Source of the DNA: Micromonospora parastrephiae
GTDB taxonomy: Bacteria > Actinomycetota > Actinomycetes > Mycobacteriales > Micromonosporaceae
Direction of reading: 5' to 3'
Assembly (NCBI RefSeq): GCF_016802865.1
Contig: NZ_JAEVHM010000007.1
Location: 1-64,000 of the forward strand
DNA: 64,000 nt
Part shown: positions 8,833 through 18,277 of the stretch, in pieces
Position numbering within the stretch: position 1 is the first letter of the stretch
Layout: every line of letters begins with the position of its first letter
The notes under the pieces: generated by a model
Database searches by the model: none
Seen by the model: only the letters and a program-made list of their open reading frames with translations
Told to the model about the DNA's origin: nothing
Program-made: the position numbers and the translations under genes

Positions 8833-9843
8833 TCAGTCCTCGCTCTCCTCCTGCTGCACTCCGATGATTCCGACGATCCGCTCCAGGTCGTCGACCGTGG
8901 CGAACTCAATCGTGATCTTGCCCTTGCTCCGGCCGATGTCGACCTTCACCCGGGTGTCGAAACGATCGGACAACCGGTCGGCGAGGTCGGAGAGGGCGGG
9001 CGCGTGCGGCTTGGGTCGACGCTTCGCGGCCCCCTTCGCCGGGCCGTCGTTCAGCGTGAGGGCCACGATCTCCTCGGTCGCCCGGACGGAGAGGCCCTCG
9101 GCCACGATTCGCAACGCCAACTGCTCCTGGGCCTCCGACTCGTCGAGGCTCAGGAGGGCGCGGGCGTGACCCGCCGAGAGGATCCCAGCGGCGACCCGGC
9201 GCTGCACCTGCGCCGGCAGGTTCAACAGTCGGATGGTGTTGGAGATCTGCGGGCGGCTCCGGCCGATCCGGCGGGCGAGTTCCTCGTGAGTGGCGCCGAA
9301 CTCTTCCAGCAACTGCTGGTAGGCGGCGGCCTCTTCCAACGGGTTCAGGTTTGCCCGGTGGATGTTCTCCAGCAACGCGTCGCGGAGCATGGCGTCGTCA
9401 CGGGTGTCCCGGACGATCGCGGGAATGTTCTCCCGACCCACCGCCTGAGCGGCCCGCCAACGCCGCTCGCCCATCACCAGCTCGTACTTCTCGTCGTCGA
9501 GCTGCCGGACGACGATCGGCTGGAGGAAGCCGACCTCCTGGATCGAGGTCTTCAGCTCCTCCAGCGCCTCCTCATCGAAGACCTGACGGGGCTGCTTCGG
9601 GTTCGGCACGATCGCGTCGACCGGGATCTCGGCGAACCGGGCGCCGGGCACCGGGCTGAGCGCCAGCTCGGCCTCCACCGGCGGAGCGGCCGAGACCATT
9701 GCCGGGGTCGGCGCGAGGGTCCCCTCGTCATCGACGGGCTCGTTCTCCGGCTCGGCCGTCACGGTGCCGACGCCGTTCACCGGCCCGGTCGGGATGAGCG
9801 CCCCCAGGCCCCGACCCAGACCGCCCCGAGGACGGTTCTTCAT
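8833..9843 (-). CDS. parB: Chromosome partitioning protein ParB
   Basis: A 336-residue DNA-binding CTPase that loads at parS and spreads to organise the origin region for segregation by ParA. It begins [18 protein letters not shown], the usual ParB N-terminus. The ParB/Srx domain contains [22 protein letters not shown], and the helix-turn-helix is [26 protein letters not shown]-terminal dimerisation segment ([17 protein letters not shown]) follows. Five perfect parS sites lie within 2.4 kb. It is 27 bases downstream of parA in the same operon and ends at a strong terminator. Confidence 0.98.
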   Translation of the reverse strand: MKNRPRGGLGRGLGALIPTGPVNGVGTVTAEPENEPVDDEGTLAPTPAMVSAAPPVEAELALSPVPGARFAEIPVDAIVPNPKQPRQVFDEEALEELKTSIQEVGFLQPIVVRQLDDEKYELVMGERRWRAAQAVGRENIPAIVRDTRDDAMLRDALLENIHRANLNPLEEAAAYQQLLEEFGATHEELARRIGRSRPQISNTIRLLNLPAQVQRRVAAGILSAGHARALLSLDESEAQEQLALRIVAEGLSVRATEEIVALTLNDGPAKGAAKRRPKPHAPALSDLADRLSDRFDTRVKVDIGRSKGKITIEFATVDDLERIVGIIGVQQEESED

Positions 9844-9870
9844 GCCACGCCTCCCAGCGACTGTTCCGCA

Positions 9871-11190
9871 CTACGCATTCCGGCCCACCGGCTCCTTGAC
9901 GCCCCGCTCGGCGATCTCCTGGGCAGCCTCGAAGTAACTCGTGGCTCCCCGCGAACCGGGATCGTAGGTCATCACCGACTGGCCGTAGCTGGGTGCCTCG
10001 GAGACCCGGACGTTGCGGGGGATGACCGCCTGGAGGACCTTGTCGCCGAAGTGGTTCCGGACGTCCTGCTCGACCGCGTCTGCCAGCCGCGTACGGCGGT
10101 CGTACATGGTCAGCAGGATCGTGGAGACGTCGAGCTTCGGGTTGAGGTGTTGGCGCACCAGGTTGATGTTGTTGATGAGCTGGTTGAGCCCCTCCAGGGC
10201 GTAGTACTCGCACTGGATGGGGATCAGCACCTCCTGCGCGGCGACCAGCGCGTTGACCGTGAGCAGACCGAGGGAGGGCGGGCAGTCGATGAAGACGTAG
10301 TCGAAGTGGCCCGGGTAGGCGGCGATGGCCCGGTCGAGACGTGATTCACGAGCCACGACCGACACCAGCTCGATCTCCGCGCCGGCGAGGTCGATCGTCG
10401 CCGGTACGCACCACAGGTTGGGGATGCCCTCGACAGCCTGCGCGACCTCGGCCAGCGGCACGCTGTTGATGAGGCAGTCGTAGACGTCCGGGATGCCGGT
10501 GTGGTGCGGGACGTTGAGCCCGGTGGAGGCGTTGCCCTGCGGGTCGAGGTCGACCACGAGCACCCGGTTGCCGTGCAGGGCGAGCGCCACCGCAAGGTTG
10601 ACCGTGGTCGTGGTCTTGCCCACGCCGCCCTTCTGGTTGGCGACGCACATGACCCGGGTCCGGTCCGGTCGAGGCATGGTCACCTCGCCACTGGGGTTCA
10701 GGATCTGCACGGCGCGCATCGCCTCCATAGCCAACGGTGGGTCATCCTCTTCGCGCGTCGGGGTTTCACGTGAAACGTACGTGGGATCGGCGGCCACTGC
10801 CGCCAGCGACTCGGCCGAAGCGACCGGCGCGTCGGCGGCCACCGGCGTGGCGTCCCGAGCGGCCGCCGCAGTGGGCTGATGCGGTACCGCCGGCTCGAAG
10901 CGGACCGCCGCGGCCGTGTTCCGGCGGCCCGACACGGGTCGCACGTCGGCCGCGTTCACCGGCCGGTTGAGCCCTTCGGAGGCCCGCTGTACAGCCGCCG
11001 GATCCGTGATCTCCGGTCCGATCGGTTGGCCCGCCTGATCGTCGCGCGAGGCCAACGGATCGCTGTCCGCCGGTCGGGGCGACGACCCGGGCGCGCCGGG
11101 CGACCAGCTCGGGTAGTCGGTTTCACGTGAAACAGGGTCGCTGGTTGACCCGGTCACGCGTGGATCGTCGTACCTGCCGTCGTCATGCAC
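9871..11190 (-). CDS. parA: Chromosome partitioning ATPase ParA
   Basis: A 439-residue Walker-type ATPase that moves ParB-bound origins. The deviant Walker A is CVANQKGGVGKTTTTVNLA (about residue 185), then DLDPQGNASTGL and FIDCPPSLGLLTVNAL. The first ~170 residues are a disordered Ala/Pro/Thr-rich extension, longer than in most ParA proteins. It twice contains the peptide VSRET, encoded by two in-frame parS sites. GTG 11190 has only a weak ribosome site; a start near MEAMRAVQIL (about residue 156) is the main alternative. It is upstream of parB and downstream of rsmG on the same strand. Confidence 0.95.
   Translation of the reverse strand: MHDDGRYDDPRVTGSTSDPVSRETDYPSWSPGAPGSSPRPADSDPLASRDDQAGQPIGPEITDPAAVQRASEGLNRPVNAADVRPVSGRRNTAAAVRFEPAVPHQPTAAAARDATPVAADAPVASAESLAAVAADPTYVSRETPTREEDDPPLAMEAMRAVQILNPSGEVTMPRPDRTRVMCVANQKGGVGKTTTTVNLAVALALHGNRVLVVDLDPQGNASTGLNVPHHTGIPDVYDCLINSVPLAEVAQAVEGIPNLWCVPATIDLAGAEIELVSVVARESRLDRAIAAYPGHFDYVFIDCPPSLGLLTVNALVAAQEVLIPIQCEYYALEGLNQLINNINLVRQHLNPKLDVSTILLTMYDRRTRLADAVEQDVRNHFGDKVLQAVIPRNVRVSEAPSYGQSVMTYDPGSRGATSYFEAAQEIAERGVKEPVGRNA
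10763..10776. other. parS site 4, inside parA coding sequence
   Basis: Perfect GTTTCACGTGAAAC, read in frame within parA as V-S-R-E-T (context TYVSRETPT). Confidence 0.93.
11120..11133. other. parS site 5, inside parA coding sequence
   Basis: Perfect GTTTCACGTGAAAC, read in frame near the parA N-terminus as V-S-R-E-T (context SDPVSRETDY). Confidence 0.93.
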
Positions 11191-11448
11191 CTGTCATCCC
11201 TGCCCGCTTCGGATGGTCGGTCCGCGCCTCGGTCAACTTGGCCGCACCCGCGCTCGCACCCCGGAGCGTACGGCCCCTGGGGAGCGGTCGGAGACCCGCG
11301 ACGTCCGCCGCCCGCTCCACACTATCGACGCGCGGTCAGCCTACGGCGGACGGGCGTGGCCGGTCCACGTCGGGTTCTCATACCCTCGTTCCATCCGTAC
11401 CGGTACAACGAGGCAACCCACCGGCCGGACGCCCGATGGCGCAAAGCG

Positions 11449-12293
11449 TCAGCGACGGCGAGCGCGTCCACCCCGGGACCGCTTACCGGCGGCCGGGCGG
11501 GCCGGGCCGACCATCCGCTCGCGCACGATCTCCACGACGGTTGTGGGCGGGTCGATGACCCCGACACCGCAGAGGTGCACGGTGGGCTGTCCACCGCCGA
11601 CCCGCGACACCACGTCGGCGTGCTCCTCGATCTCCGCCGCGGCGATGATCCCTTGAGCGCCAGGAGGCGGCCGCCGCGCACCGCCAGAGGCAGGCTCCAG
11701 GTCGCCAGACGGTCCAGGGGTGCGACCGCGCGGGAGGTCACCACGTCCCCGCTGATCGGGTCCCGACCGCTCGACCCGCTGGCCGCCTCGTCGGCCCGAC
11801 CACGGAACACCCGCACCGATCTGGTCAGGCCGAGCCGCTCGACGACCTCGATGAGGAACGACGTCCGTCGGGCGAGCGGCTCGATCAGCGTGACCGTCAG
11901 GTCGGGGCGCGCGATGGCCAGGACCAGGCCGGGCAGGCCAGCGCCGGAGCCGACGTCGAGCACGGTCGCGGCGGTCGGGATCCGCTCGGCGACCGCGGCG
12001 CAGTTCAGCAGGTGCCGGTCCCAGATCCGGGGCGCCTCCCGGGGGCCGATCAGACCGCGGACCACCCCGTCGGTGGCCAGCAGTTCGGCGTACGCGGCGG
12101 CCAGGTCAAGTCGGTCACCGAAGAGGGTCAGCGCCGCCGGTGCGAGTTCGGACGGCAGCGCGGCGTCGGCCGGCGAGGGGCCGTCGCCCGGAACCGAGCC
12201 GGTGTCGGTGTCGCCGGGCCGGACAGCGGACGGCCCGGGCGGCGGACCGCCCGGGCCGGTCACGGCGTCGGCCGTGGCGTCGTCGTGTGTCAC
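11449..12293 (-). CDS. rsmG: 16S rRNA (guanine-527-N7)-methyltransferase RsmG/GidB (frame-disrupted)
   Basis: A SAM-dependent enzyme that methylates G527 of 16S rRNA. The family core is clear: [38 protein letters not shown], then the SAM motif [12 protein letters not shown], and [16 protein letters not shown]. After LLALKGSS (about base 11650) the frame is lost. The expected tail ([21 protein letters not shown], ending GGRARRR) resumes in the next frame and stops at 11449. Adding one base gives exactly 282 codons. GTG 12293 lies 4 bases after the jag stop. Loss of this enzyme can give low-level streptomycin resistance, so the break matters if real; a sequence error is more likely here. Confidence 0.85.
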
Positions 12294-12297
12294 CCGG

Positions 12298-12948
12298 TCA
12301 GTCCGCCGGCCGTACGACGATGCGCCGGTTCGGCTCGACACCCTCGGACTCGCTCTCCACGCCGGACATGGCGTTGACAACGTCGTGCACGCACTTGCGC
12401 TCGAACGCGGACATCGGCTCCAGCCGGACCGGCTCGCCGTACTCCTTGACCTTCTCGACGGCGTTCTTGGCGACCGCGGCGAGTTCCTTGCGGCGGTTCG
12501 CCCGGTAGCCGCCGACGTCGAGCAGCAGGCGGCTCGGAGTTCCGGTCTGCCGGAAGACAGCGAGCCGGGTCAGCTCCTGGAGAGCCTCCAGGGTTGCCCC
12601 ACGCTGGCCCACCAGGTTCTGCAGACGTGCGCCGACCACCTCGACCACCGGGCGGCCGCCGGCCACCAGCTCGTCGATGTCGCCGTCGTAGTCGAGGATG
12701 TCGAGAAGCCCCTCGACGTAGTCGGCCGCGATCTCGCTTTGCCGGAACAGGTCGCCCTCGCCCGTGGCCTTCTTCGCGCGGCCGCCGGCGCTGGCCCCGG
12801 TGTCGTCGGACTCCGCGTCGTCGGACTCCGCGTCGTCGGACTCGGTGTCGTCGTCGGTCTCGAGGTCGGTGTCGTCGTTCACCGCGAGCGGTGCGGTCTC
12901 CTCCTCGTCCAGGGACTGCTCGACGCGGGGGATGCTGGTCTCGGTCAC
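12298..12948 (-). CDS. jag: Jag/SpoIIIJ-associated RNA-binding protein (KH-R3H)
   Basis: 216 residues. The N-terminal third is a Asp/Glu-rich segment with a repeated [14 protein letters not shown] run. The C-terminal KH-like part contains [30 protein letters not shown], and the R3H domain contains [37 protein letters not shown]. It is a cytoplasmic RNA-binding protein always found beside yidC. GTG 12948 was chosen because GGAG lies 8 bases upstream; a longer frame reaches 13035. The acidic repeat is encoded by a tandem CGTCGGACTCCG-type unit at about 12797-12850. Confidence 0.92.
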   Translation of the reverse strand: MTETSIPRVEQSLDEEETAPLAVNDDTDLETDDDTESDDAESDDAESDDTGASAGGRAKKATGEGDLFRQSEIAADYVEGLLDILDYDGDIDELVAGGRPVVEVVGARLQNLVGQRGATLEALQELTRLAVFRQTGTPSRLLLDVGGYRANRRKELAAVAKNAVEKVKEYGEPVRLEPMSAFERKCVHDVVNAMSGVESESEGVEPNRRIVVRPAD

Positions 12949-13160
12949 GGTCTCATCTCCGTACTCGCTCGGCCGGACCGTCGGGTCCGACTGGTTTCCC
13001 GGGGCCGGCGGGAGGTCGCCGGTGCCCACGGGCACGTCTGTACGGGCAGTGTCGCCCGTGGCCGCGTCATGCGCGGTCGGTTCCGTCCGGCGCCGGCCCT
13101 ACGGCGGCTGCGCGGTGCGGAACGGGCCGCCGCCGGTTGCCCGACGACGGCCCGGACGAG

Positions 13161-14153
13161 TCAGCCCTGCCGCTTGGCGGGGCGGCTCTTCTTCGGGTTG
13201 GTCGGCTTGGCGCCCGGCTTCGGGCCCGCCACCTTGGGCGCGGTCGCCTTGACCGGCGCCGGCGGGGCGGCCTTGCCGCGCCCGAACAGACCGGCGGACC
13301 TGGCGGGCTGCACCGGGCTGCGGGTGGCGGCCGGGGCGGTGGCCTTCTTGGCGGTCACCGGCGGCGGGAACTTCCGCAGGACCCACTGCTGCTGGCCGAG
13401 GGTGAAGAGGTTGTTGGTGACCCAGTAGATGATCACGCCGATCGGGAAGATCGCGCCGGAGATCAGCAGCGACGCGGGGATGCCGTAGAGCATCAGTCGC
13501 TGGATCATCCGCTGCTGCGGGTCCTCCGCCCAACCGGTCTTGAGGATCATCTGACGGCTGGTCAGGTAGGTGGTCGCGATCATCACCAGGACCAGGACAC
13601 CGGCAATGATCTTGACGGTGGTGCCGTTGGCGCCGAGGCTGGCCAGCTCGTCGGCCGTGGAGCCGAACTTGCCGGCGATCGGGGCGGTGAAGAGCTTCGC
13701 CTGCGAGGCGCTCTGGAACTGGTCGACCGTCCAGCCGTAGAGGGTTTGGTTCTGCTTGTCCGGGTCGAGTCGGCGCAGCACGTGGAAGAGGCCGAGGAAG
13801 ACCGGGATCTGGAGGAACATCGGAAGGCAGCCCATCAGCGGGTTGGCCTTTTCCTTCCGGTAGAGCTCCATCATCTCCTTCTGGAGCGTCTCCCGGTCAC
13901 CCTTGTGCTTCTCCTGCAGCTCCTTGACCTTGGGTTGGAGCGCCTGCATCGCCCGCTGCGACTTGATCTGCTTGACGAAGACCGGGAACAGGATCACCCG
14001 GACGGTGACCACCAGGAAGATGATGGACAGGATCCAGGCGAAGTTGGTGCCGATCACCGAGCCGACGGGCACCCCGATGGCGTCCCACGCCGAGTGCCAG
14101 GTCAGCAGGATCCACGAAATCGCGTAGTAGATCCAGTCGAGACTCAGACTCAA
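13161..14153 (-). CDS. yidC: Membrane protein insertase YidC
   Basis: A 330-residue integral membrane insertase with about five helices: ILLTWHSAW region, [61 protein letters not shown], and [22 protein letters not shown]. It inserts proteins alone or with SecYEG. The long basic tail after residue 275 (Ala/Lys/Pro-rich, ending [10 protein letters not shown]) is typical of actinobacterial members and may contact ribosomes. Its start overlaps the yidD stop by 4 bases, so the two are translationally coupled. Confidence 0.96.
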   Translation of the reverse strand: MSLSLDWIYYAISWILLTWHSAWDAIGVPVGSVIGTNFAWILSIIFLVVTVRVILFPVFVKQIKSQRAMQALQPKVKELQEKHKGDRETLQKEMMELYRKEKANPLMGCLPMFLQIPVFLGLFHVLRRLDPDKQNQTLYGWTVDQFQSASQAKLFTAPIAGKFGSTADELASLGANGTTVKIIAGVLVLVMIATTYLTSRQMILKTGWAEDPQQRMIQRLMLYGIPASLLISGAIFPIGVIIYWVTNNLFTLGQQQWVLRKFPPPVTAKKATAPAATRSPVQPARSAGLFGRGKAAPPAPVKATAPKVAGPKPGAKPTNPKKSRPAKRQG

Positions 14154-14437
14154 TTCGGGGCTCCAGTCACATCAGCACGTCGGCGGCCGCCCGGCTCCGG
14201 CACCGGGTCATGTCCACCAGGGTGAAAGGGGTGGCAGCGCAGCAACCGCCGGACCGCCAGGGCGGTTCCCCGGAGCGCGCCGTGCCGGGCGACAGCCTCC
14301 TGGGCGTACGCACTGCACGACGGGTAGAACCGACAGCGGGCCGGCAGTGCCGGACTTATCCACCGACGGTACGCGATGATGGGCGCGATCAGCACCCTGG
14401 CCGCACCGGTCGGCACAGCGCTCCGGTCACCGCTCAT
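14150..14437 (-). CDS. yidD: Membrane protein insertion efficiency factor YidD
   Basis: A 95-residue member of the YidD/DUF37 family. Signature segments are [27 protein letters not shown] and [17 protein letters not shown], with conserved cysteines. It is a small membrane-associated helper of YidC-dependent insertion. It overlaps yidC (4 bases) and rnpA (4 bases), the standard arrangement. Confidence 0.95.
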   Translation of the reverse strand: MSGDRSAVPTGAARVLIAPIIAYRRWISPALPARCRFYPSCSAYAQEAVARHGALRGTALAVRRLLRCHPFHPGGHDPVPEPGGRRRADVTGAPN

Positions 14438-14850
14438 CGGGGCCGCCGCTCGCGTGGCGAACGCGCGACCGCGATGGCGGCGTCCAGGTCGGCGGCGAGC
14501 CGCGGGTACGACGCCTCGGCTGCCGCGGGAAGCGCCCGTACGACGAGGGTGCTGCCGACCGGCAGTGCGGCCAGCCGCTCCCGGACCAACGCCCGCAGTC
14601 GCCGCCGCACCCGGTTGCGGACCACCGCGTTGCCGACGGCCTTGGACACGACGAAGCCGGCGCGGGTCGACGCGGAGGGCTGCTCCGCGCCAGCATCCCG
14701 CGCCGGCTCCGGCGAGGTCACTGTGCTGGGGTCGGTGGTCGTCGGCACGGTCAGGTGGACCACGACGGCGCCTCGTCCGGCGCGCCGGCCACCGCGGACC
14801 GCTGCGGCGAAGTCAGTGCTGCGCCGCAGTCGCTGTGCGGCGGCCAGCAC
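14434..14850 (-). CDS. rnpA: Ribonuclease P protein component
   Basis: About 138 residues. Starts [26 protein letters not shown] (the usual RnpA opening) and has the RNR signature [23 protein letters not shown]. It binds the catalytic RNA of RNase P to mature tRNA 5' ends. An insert ([25 protein letters not shown]) is typical of high-GC members. GTG 14850 was selected because upstream in-frame sequence to 14946 is unlike the family. It lies 34 bases after rpmH. Confidence 0.92.
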   Translation of the reverse strand: MLAAAQRLRRSTDFAAAVRGGRRAGRGAVVVHLTVPTTTDPSTVTSPEPARDAGAEQPSASTRAGFVVSKAVGNAVVRNRVRRRLRALVRERLAALPVGSTLVVRALPAAAEASYPRLAADLDAAIAVARSPRERRPR

Positions 14851-14884
14851 GACTGCACACGTTTCCCGGACCGGCCCGGTCGGC

Positions 14885-15022
14885 TCAGGCCGACAGGGTG
14901 GTGCGACCCTTGGCACGACGGCTCGAGAGGATGGCACGGCCGGCACGGGTGCGCATGCGCAGCCGGAAGCCGTGGGTCTTCGCGCGCCGGCGGTTGTTCG
15001 GCTGGTAGGTGCGCTTGCTCAC
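14885..15022 (-). CDS. rpmH: 50S ribosomal protein L34
   Basis: 45 residues: starts (V)[22 protein letters not shown] and ends in a basic tail. This is an unmistakable L34, the first gene of the minus-strand rpmH-rnpA-yidD-yidC-jag-rsmG-parA-parB run. GTG 15022 follows GGAGAG on this strand. Confidence 0.98.
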   Translation of the reverse strand: MSKRTYQPNNRRRAKTHGFRLRMRTRAGRAILSSRRAKGRTTLSA

Positions 15023-15262
15023 GTCAGGCTCTCCGTTTTCGTACGCGCCCCGCGCGACGGGATCGCCGGGGTCGTGGGGTGGTCCAGGCCACCTCGACGG
15101 TGGCCACCGATCGGTGCTGTCCGGCGGAGCGGGACCTCGGCGATGCGGGGATGCGACCGCGGACAGCAAGCACCCATCACCCTAGCAGAGGGCGAGAGAG
15201 CAGCCGCTCCAGCCTACGCAGGGGGGCAATGACCGTCAAACACCTCGCGACCGCCGACAACG

Positions 15263-15292
15263 GGGCCCGGGCGAAGGGACGCGCCCGGGCCC
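15263..15292. repeat. Perfect GC-rich inverted repeat upstream of dnaA
   Basis: Arms GGGCCCGGGCG (15263-15273) and CGCCCGGGCCC (15282-15292) pair perfectly around an 8-base loop. There is no adjacent stop codon, so it is not an obvious terminator. Confidence 0.75.
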
Positions 15293-15532
15293 GAAGGGGC
15301 GGTTTTCGCTGATGCCGACAAGGGCGCCTCAGCGCCGCCGGTTGATGGCGCAGGGACAACGCTGTTACCGTGCCCGATTGCGGTGAGCGTCGGAAGCTCC
15401 GGTCGTCGCGCAGGCAAGACCGGACAAGGTAGTGAATCGTTCGGCACGGTGAACCCGCTTCAGCGCCCGTTCAGGCAGGGGGCAGGTCCCACCCGCGTCC
15501 GACGGGCGGCCACCATCGGTCTGCACACAGGT

Positions 15533-15552
15533 TGTGGATAACCTGTGGACGA
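15533..15552 (-). promoter_or_regulatory. DnaA boxes upstream of dnaA (autoregulation)
   Basis: On the minus strand TTATCCACA (15533-15541, perfect) and TCGTCCACA (15544-15552), 114 bases before the dnaA start. The position fits DnaA-dependent control of its own promoter, which is known in streptomycetes. Confidence 0.7.
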
Positions 15553-15665
15553 CCACCGGTCGACCGTCCGGGTGGGTGATGTTCCACCCGCGAACGCGGC
15601 GGGCCCGGGACGGCCGGCTGGCAGACAGCGGCGGCCGGGAGCAGAGGCGAGGGGGTGGCACGACG

Positions 15666-17492
15666 GTGGCCGGTACGACCGACCTTGCCGCGGTGTGGTT
15701 GGCGGCGACCGACGAGCTCGCCGACGAGATCATCTCCGCCCAGCAGCGCGCCTACCTCCGACTGACCCGGCTACGGGCGATCGTCGAGGACACCGCGCTG
15801 CTCTCCGTTCCGGACGCGTTCACGCGGGACGTGATCGAGTCGCGGCTGCGTCCGGCCATCACCGAGGCGCTCACCCGTCGGCTCGGCCGACCGATCCAGG
15901 TGGCGGTCACCGTGCGGGTGGCCGAGGACGCCTCCGGCCGCCCGGCCGGCACCGTCTACCGCAGCACCCCGGAGCCGGGGTCGGTCGACATCGACGGTTC
16001 CGCCGGACCGCTCGACAACGAGCACCTGGGTCGGCCGCCCGCCGACCCGGTCATCCCGGACCAGCAGCGCGCGGCGTACGCCGCGGAGCCCAGCGCCCCG
16101 CCGCCACCCGCCGGCCCGCCTCTCGCGCCGACGACCGAGGGGCACCGGTCGGGGCTGATCCCGGCGAGCCGAGACGGACAGGAGGCGCTCTTCAGCGCGT
16201 CGTTCGTCGAGCCGCTGCGCTCGCCCCGTCCGGGGCCGGAGCGGCGCGGCTACGACGAGCAGGCCGCACGCCTGGACCCGCCCGGCCCGGACACCCGGCC
16301 GTACGAACCCCGCTACCGCGAGGAGGCGGCGTCGCCACGGGACCAGCACGTGATCCGCGCGCTGCCCCGCGACAGCGGGACGGACAGCGGCCCGGGGCGT
16401 AGCGGTGTCGACCATCGGGCCGGGGGCCGGGACGACCGCCGGCTGCCGGGCGCCGACACCGGCGGCAACCGGCTCAATCCGAAGTACATGTTCGAGACGT
16501 TCGTCATCGGCTCGTCCAACCGGTTCGCGCACGCGGCGAGCGTCGCGGTGGCCGAGTCGCCGGCGAAGGCGTACAACCCGCTGTTCATCTACGGCAGCTC
16601 GGGGCTGGGCAAGACGCACCTGCTGCACGCGATCGGGCACTACGCCACGACGCTCGGCAACGCCCGCTCGGTGCGGTACGTCTCGACCGAGGAATTCACC
16701 AACGACTTCATCAACTCCCTCCGGGACGACAAGACCAGCGCGTTCCAGCGGCGCTACCGCGACGTCGACATCCTGCTGATCGACGACATCCAGTTCCTGG
16801 AGAACCGCGAGCGCACCCAGGAGGAGTTCTTCCACACCTTCAACACGCTGCACAACGCCAACAAGCAGATCGTGATCACCTCGGACCGCTCCCCGAAGCA
16901 GCTGGCCACGCTGGAGGACCGGCTGCGGACCCGCTTCGAGTGGGGCCTGCTCGCCGACATCCAGCCACCGGACCTGGAGACGCGGATCGCGATCCTGCAG
17001 AAGAAGGCGGCGCAGGAGCGGCTCTACGCCCCGCCGGACGTGCTGGAGTTCATCGCCTCCCGGGTGTCGAACTCGATCCGGGAGTTGGAGGGCGCGCTGA
17101 TCCGGGTGACCGCGTTCGCCAGCCTGACCCGGTCGACCGTCGAGCTGTCGCTGGCCGAGGAGGTGCTGCGGGACTTCATTCCGGACGGCGCCGGCCCGGA
17201 GATCACCGCGGACCAGATCATGGTCTCCACGGCCGACTACTTCGGGGTGAGCCTGGAGGACCTGCGTGGCCAGTCCCGCTCCCGGGTGCTGGTCAACGCC
17301 CGGCAGGTGGCCATGTACCTGTGCCGGGAGCTGACGGAGCTGTCGCTGCCGCGGATCGGGCAGGCGTTCGGCGGCCGGGACCACACCACGGTCATGCACG
17401 CCGACCGCAAGATCCGGCAGCAGATGGCGGAACGGCGCTCGCTCTACAACCAGATCGCCGAGCTGACCAACCGGATCAAGCAGAACACCTGA
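15666..17492 (+). CDS. dnaA: Chromosomal replication initiator DnaA
   Basis: A 608-residue AAA+ initiator that binds DnaA boxes and melts oriC. Domain I (about residues 1-90, [25 protein letters not shown]) is followed by a long Pro/Arg-rich domain II linker (about 95-270) typical of high-GC actinobacteria. Walker [10 protein letters not shown] is near residue 310 and Walker [10 protein letters not shown] near 368. The domain IV DNA-binding signature [11 protein letters not shown] is near 571. GTG 15666 was chosen by family N-terminus and the GAGGGGG site before it; a longer frame starts inside the upstream DnaA boxes and is rejected. Confidence 0.97.
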   Translation: MAGTTDLAAVWLAATDELADEIISAQQRAYLRLTRLRAIVEDTALLSVPDAFTRDVIESRLRPAITEALTRRLGRPIQVAVTVRVAEDASGRPAGTVYRSTPEPGSVDIDGSAGPLDNEHLGRPPADPVIPDQQRAAYAAEPSAPPPPAGPPLAPTTEGHRSGLIPASRDGQEALFSASFVEPLRSPRPGPERRGYDEQAARLDPPGPDTRPYEPRYREEAASPRDQHVIRALPRDSGTDSGPGRSGVDHRAGGRDDRRLPGADTGGNRLNPKYMFETFVIGSSNRFAHAASVAVAESPAKAYNPLFIYGSSGLGKTHLLHAIGHYATTLGNARSVRYVSTEEFTNDFINSLRDDKTSAFQRRYRDVDILLIDDIQFLENRERTQEEFFHTFNTLHNANKQIVITSDRSPKQLATLEDRLRTRFEWGLLADIQPPDLETRIAILQKKAAQERLYAPPDVLEFIASRVSNSIRELEGALIRVTAFASLTRSTVELSLAEEVLRDFIPDGAGPEITADQIMVSTADYFGVSLEDLRGQSRSRVLVNARQVAMYLCRELTELSLPRIGQAFGGRDHTTVMHADRKIRQQMAERRSLYNQIAELTNRIKQNT

Positions 17493-17532
17493 GGGGTACG
17501 CCTGCCGCCACGGCGGCACGATGCTCGGGACA

Positions 17533-17567
17533 CGCCCGGCCGGAGATCCGGCCGGGCGTTCTTTTTC
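17533..17567 (+). terminator. Rho-independent terminator of dnaA
   Basis: Perfect 11-base arms (17533-17543 and 17548-17558), AGAT loop, followed by TTCTTTTTC. It lies 41 bases after the dnaA stop. Confidence 0.95.
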
Positions 17568-18265
17568 GTCGTCCGGCGGTCGTCCGCTTGACCCTCGATC
17601 GAGGTCCAGACCACAGCATGGAGGCCGTGACCGCCTCGACCGCCACTCGTTGTCCACAGCTCGTTGTCCACCGGCGGTGGATAACTACGGTCCGTCCACC
17701 GCCGGTTACCCACAGGCTGTGGAGAAACCCTGTGCACGACGCTGTGGACGCCTGGGGACAACCATCACGTTGTCCACCGATGATCATCGCCCTGTGTACG
17801 AGCTGTTGAAGGTTCTGGGGATGACGGCAATGGTGATCTTCTTGGCGATCCACAGGCTTGGGGAGAAAGTCGGTGGATTACCGGTGGACAACCGGTGGAC
17901 AACGGTGGACAACCGGCCGTCGAAGCCGGGCTGTGGACACAGGAGGCGGTTGTACCCCCGGTTCTCCACAGCCAAATCACCGGTGGATAACCTGTCTGAG
18001 CTGCGTGAACTTGAGTTCTCCACAGTTTGCACAGGTGCGATGAAGACGATGAGTTATCTCTTCTAAGAGAACAAAAACCAATCATCACCGTTGGGCTTTC
18101 TGTGGATCGGGCCGAACGCTGCCGGAGCAGACGTCAGCACCGACACGATCCACGGGGTCGGGCGCACAGCCGATGTCCCCGCGCCCTAAGGTGCGATGGG
18201 TACCCGCACGGTCGGGCGGGACGGTAGGCAGCGGTCGGCATGAGAGAGTTGTCGCTGACGTCGAC
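17568..18265. other. oriC: Origin of replication oriC
   Basis: The dnaA-dnaN gap contains at least fifteen DnaA-box-like 9-mers in both orientations. Clear ones are TTGTCCACA 17650-17658, TTGTCCACC 17664 and 17770, TTATCCACC (minus) 17676 and 17982, TTACCCACA 17706, TTCTCCACA (minus) 17718, TTCTCCACA 17962 and 18016. There is also a tandem of three minus-strand TTGTCCACC boxes at 17883, 17894 and 17904. The stretch about 18036-18090 (ATGAGTTATCTCTTCTAAGAGAACAAAAACC region) is the only AT-rich segment in this part of the window and is the likely unwinding element. No protein-like frame is credible here. Confidence 0.95.
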
Positions 18266-18277
18266 GCGGAGGCATTG

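Larger units (their letters stand above)
15023..15665. other. dnaA-rpmH divergent promoter region
   Basis: 643 bases with no gene. It should hold the divergent promoters of the rpmH operon (-) and dnaA (+). It contains a strong GC hairpin (15263-15292) and two DnaA boxes (15533-15552). I could not assign -35/-10 elements with confidence. Confidence 0.6.

Noticed and set aside
12797-12850. Tandem 12-base repeat in jag as a mobile or regulatory repeat
   Set aside because: It stays in frame and simply encodes the acidic ESDDAESDD run; it looks like a coding microsatellite.
11185-13428. Long plus-strand frame across rsmG and jag
   Set aside because: Overlaps clear minus-strand family genes and shows no recognisable protein.
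17883-17912. Three short direct repeats considered as a CRISPR-like array
   Set aside because: Repeats are 9-base DnaA boxes with 1-2 base gaps; there are no spacers or cas genes. No CRISPR array was seen anywhere in the window.
17521-18066. 181-codon frame inside oriC
   Set aside because: Made of DnaA-box repeats translated by chance; it has no ribosome site.
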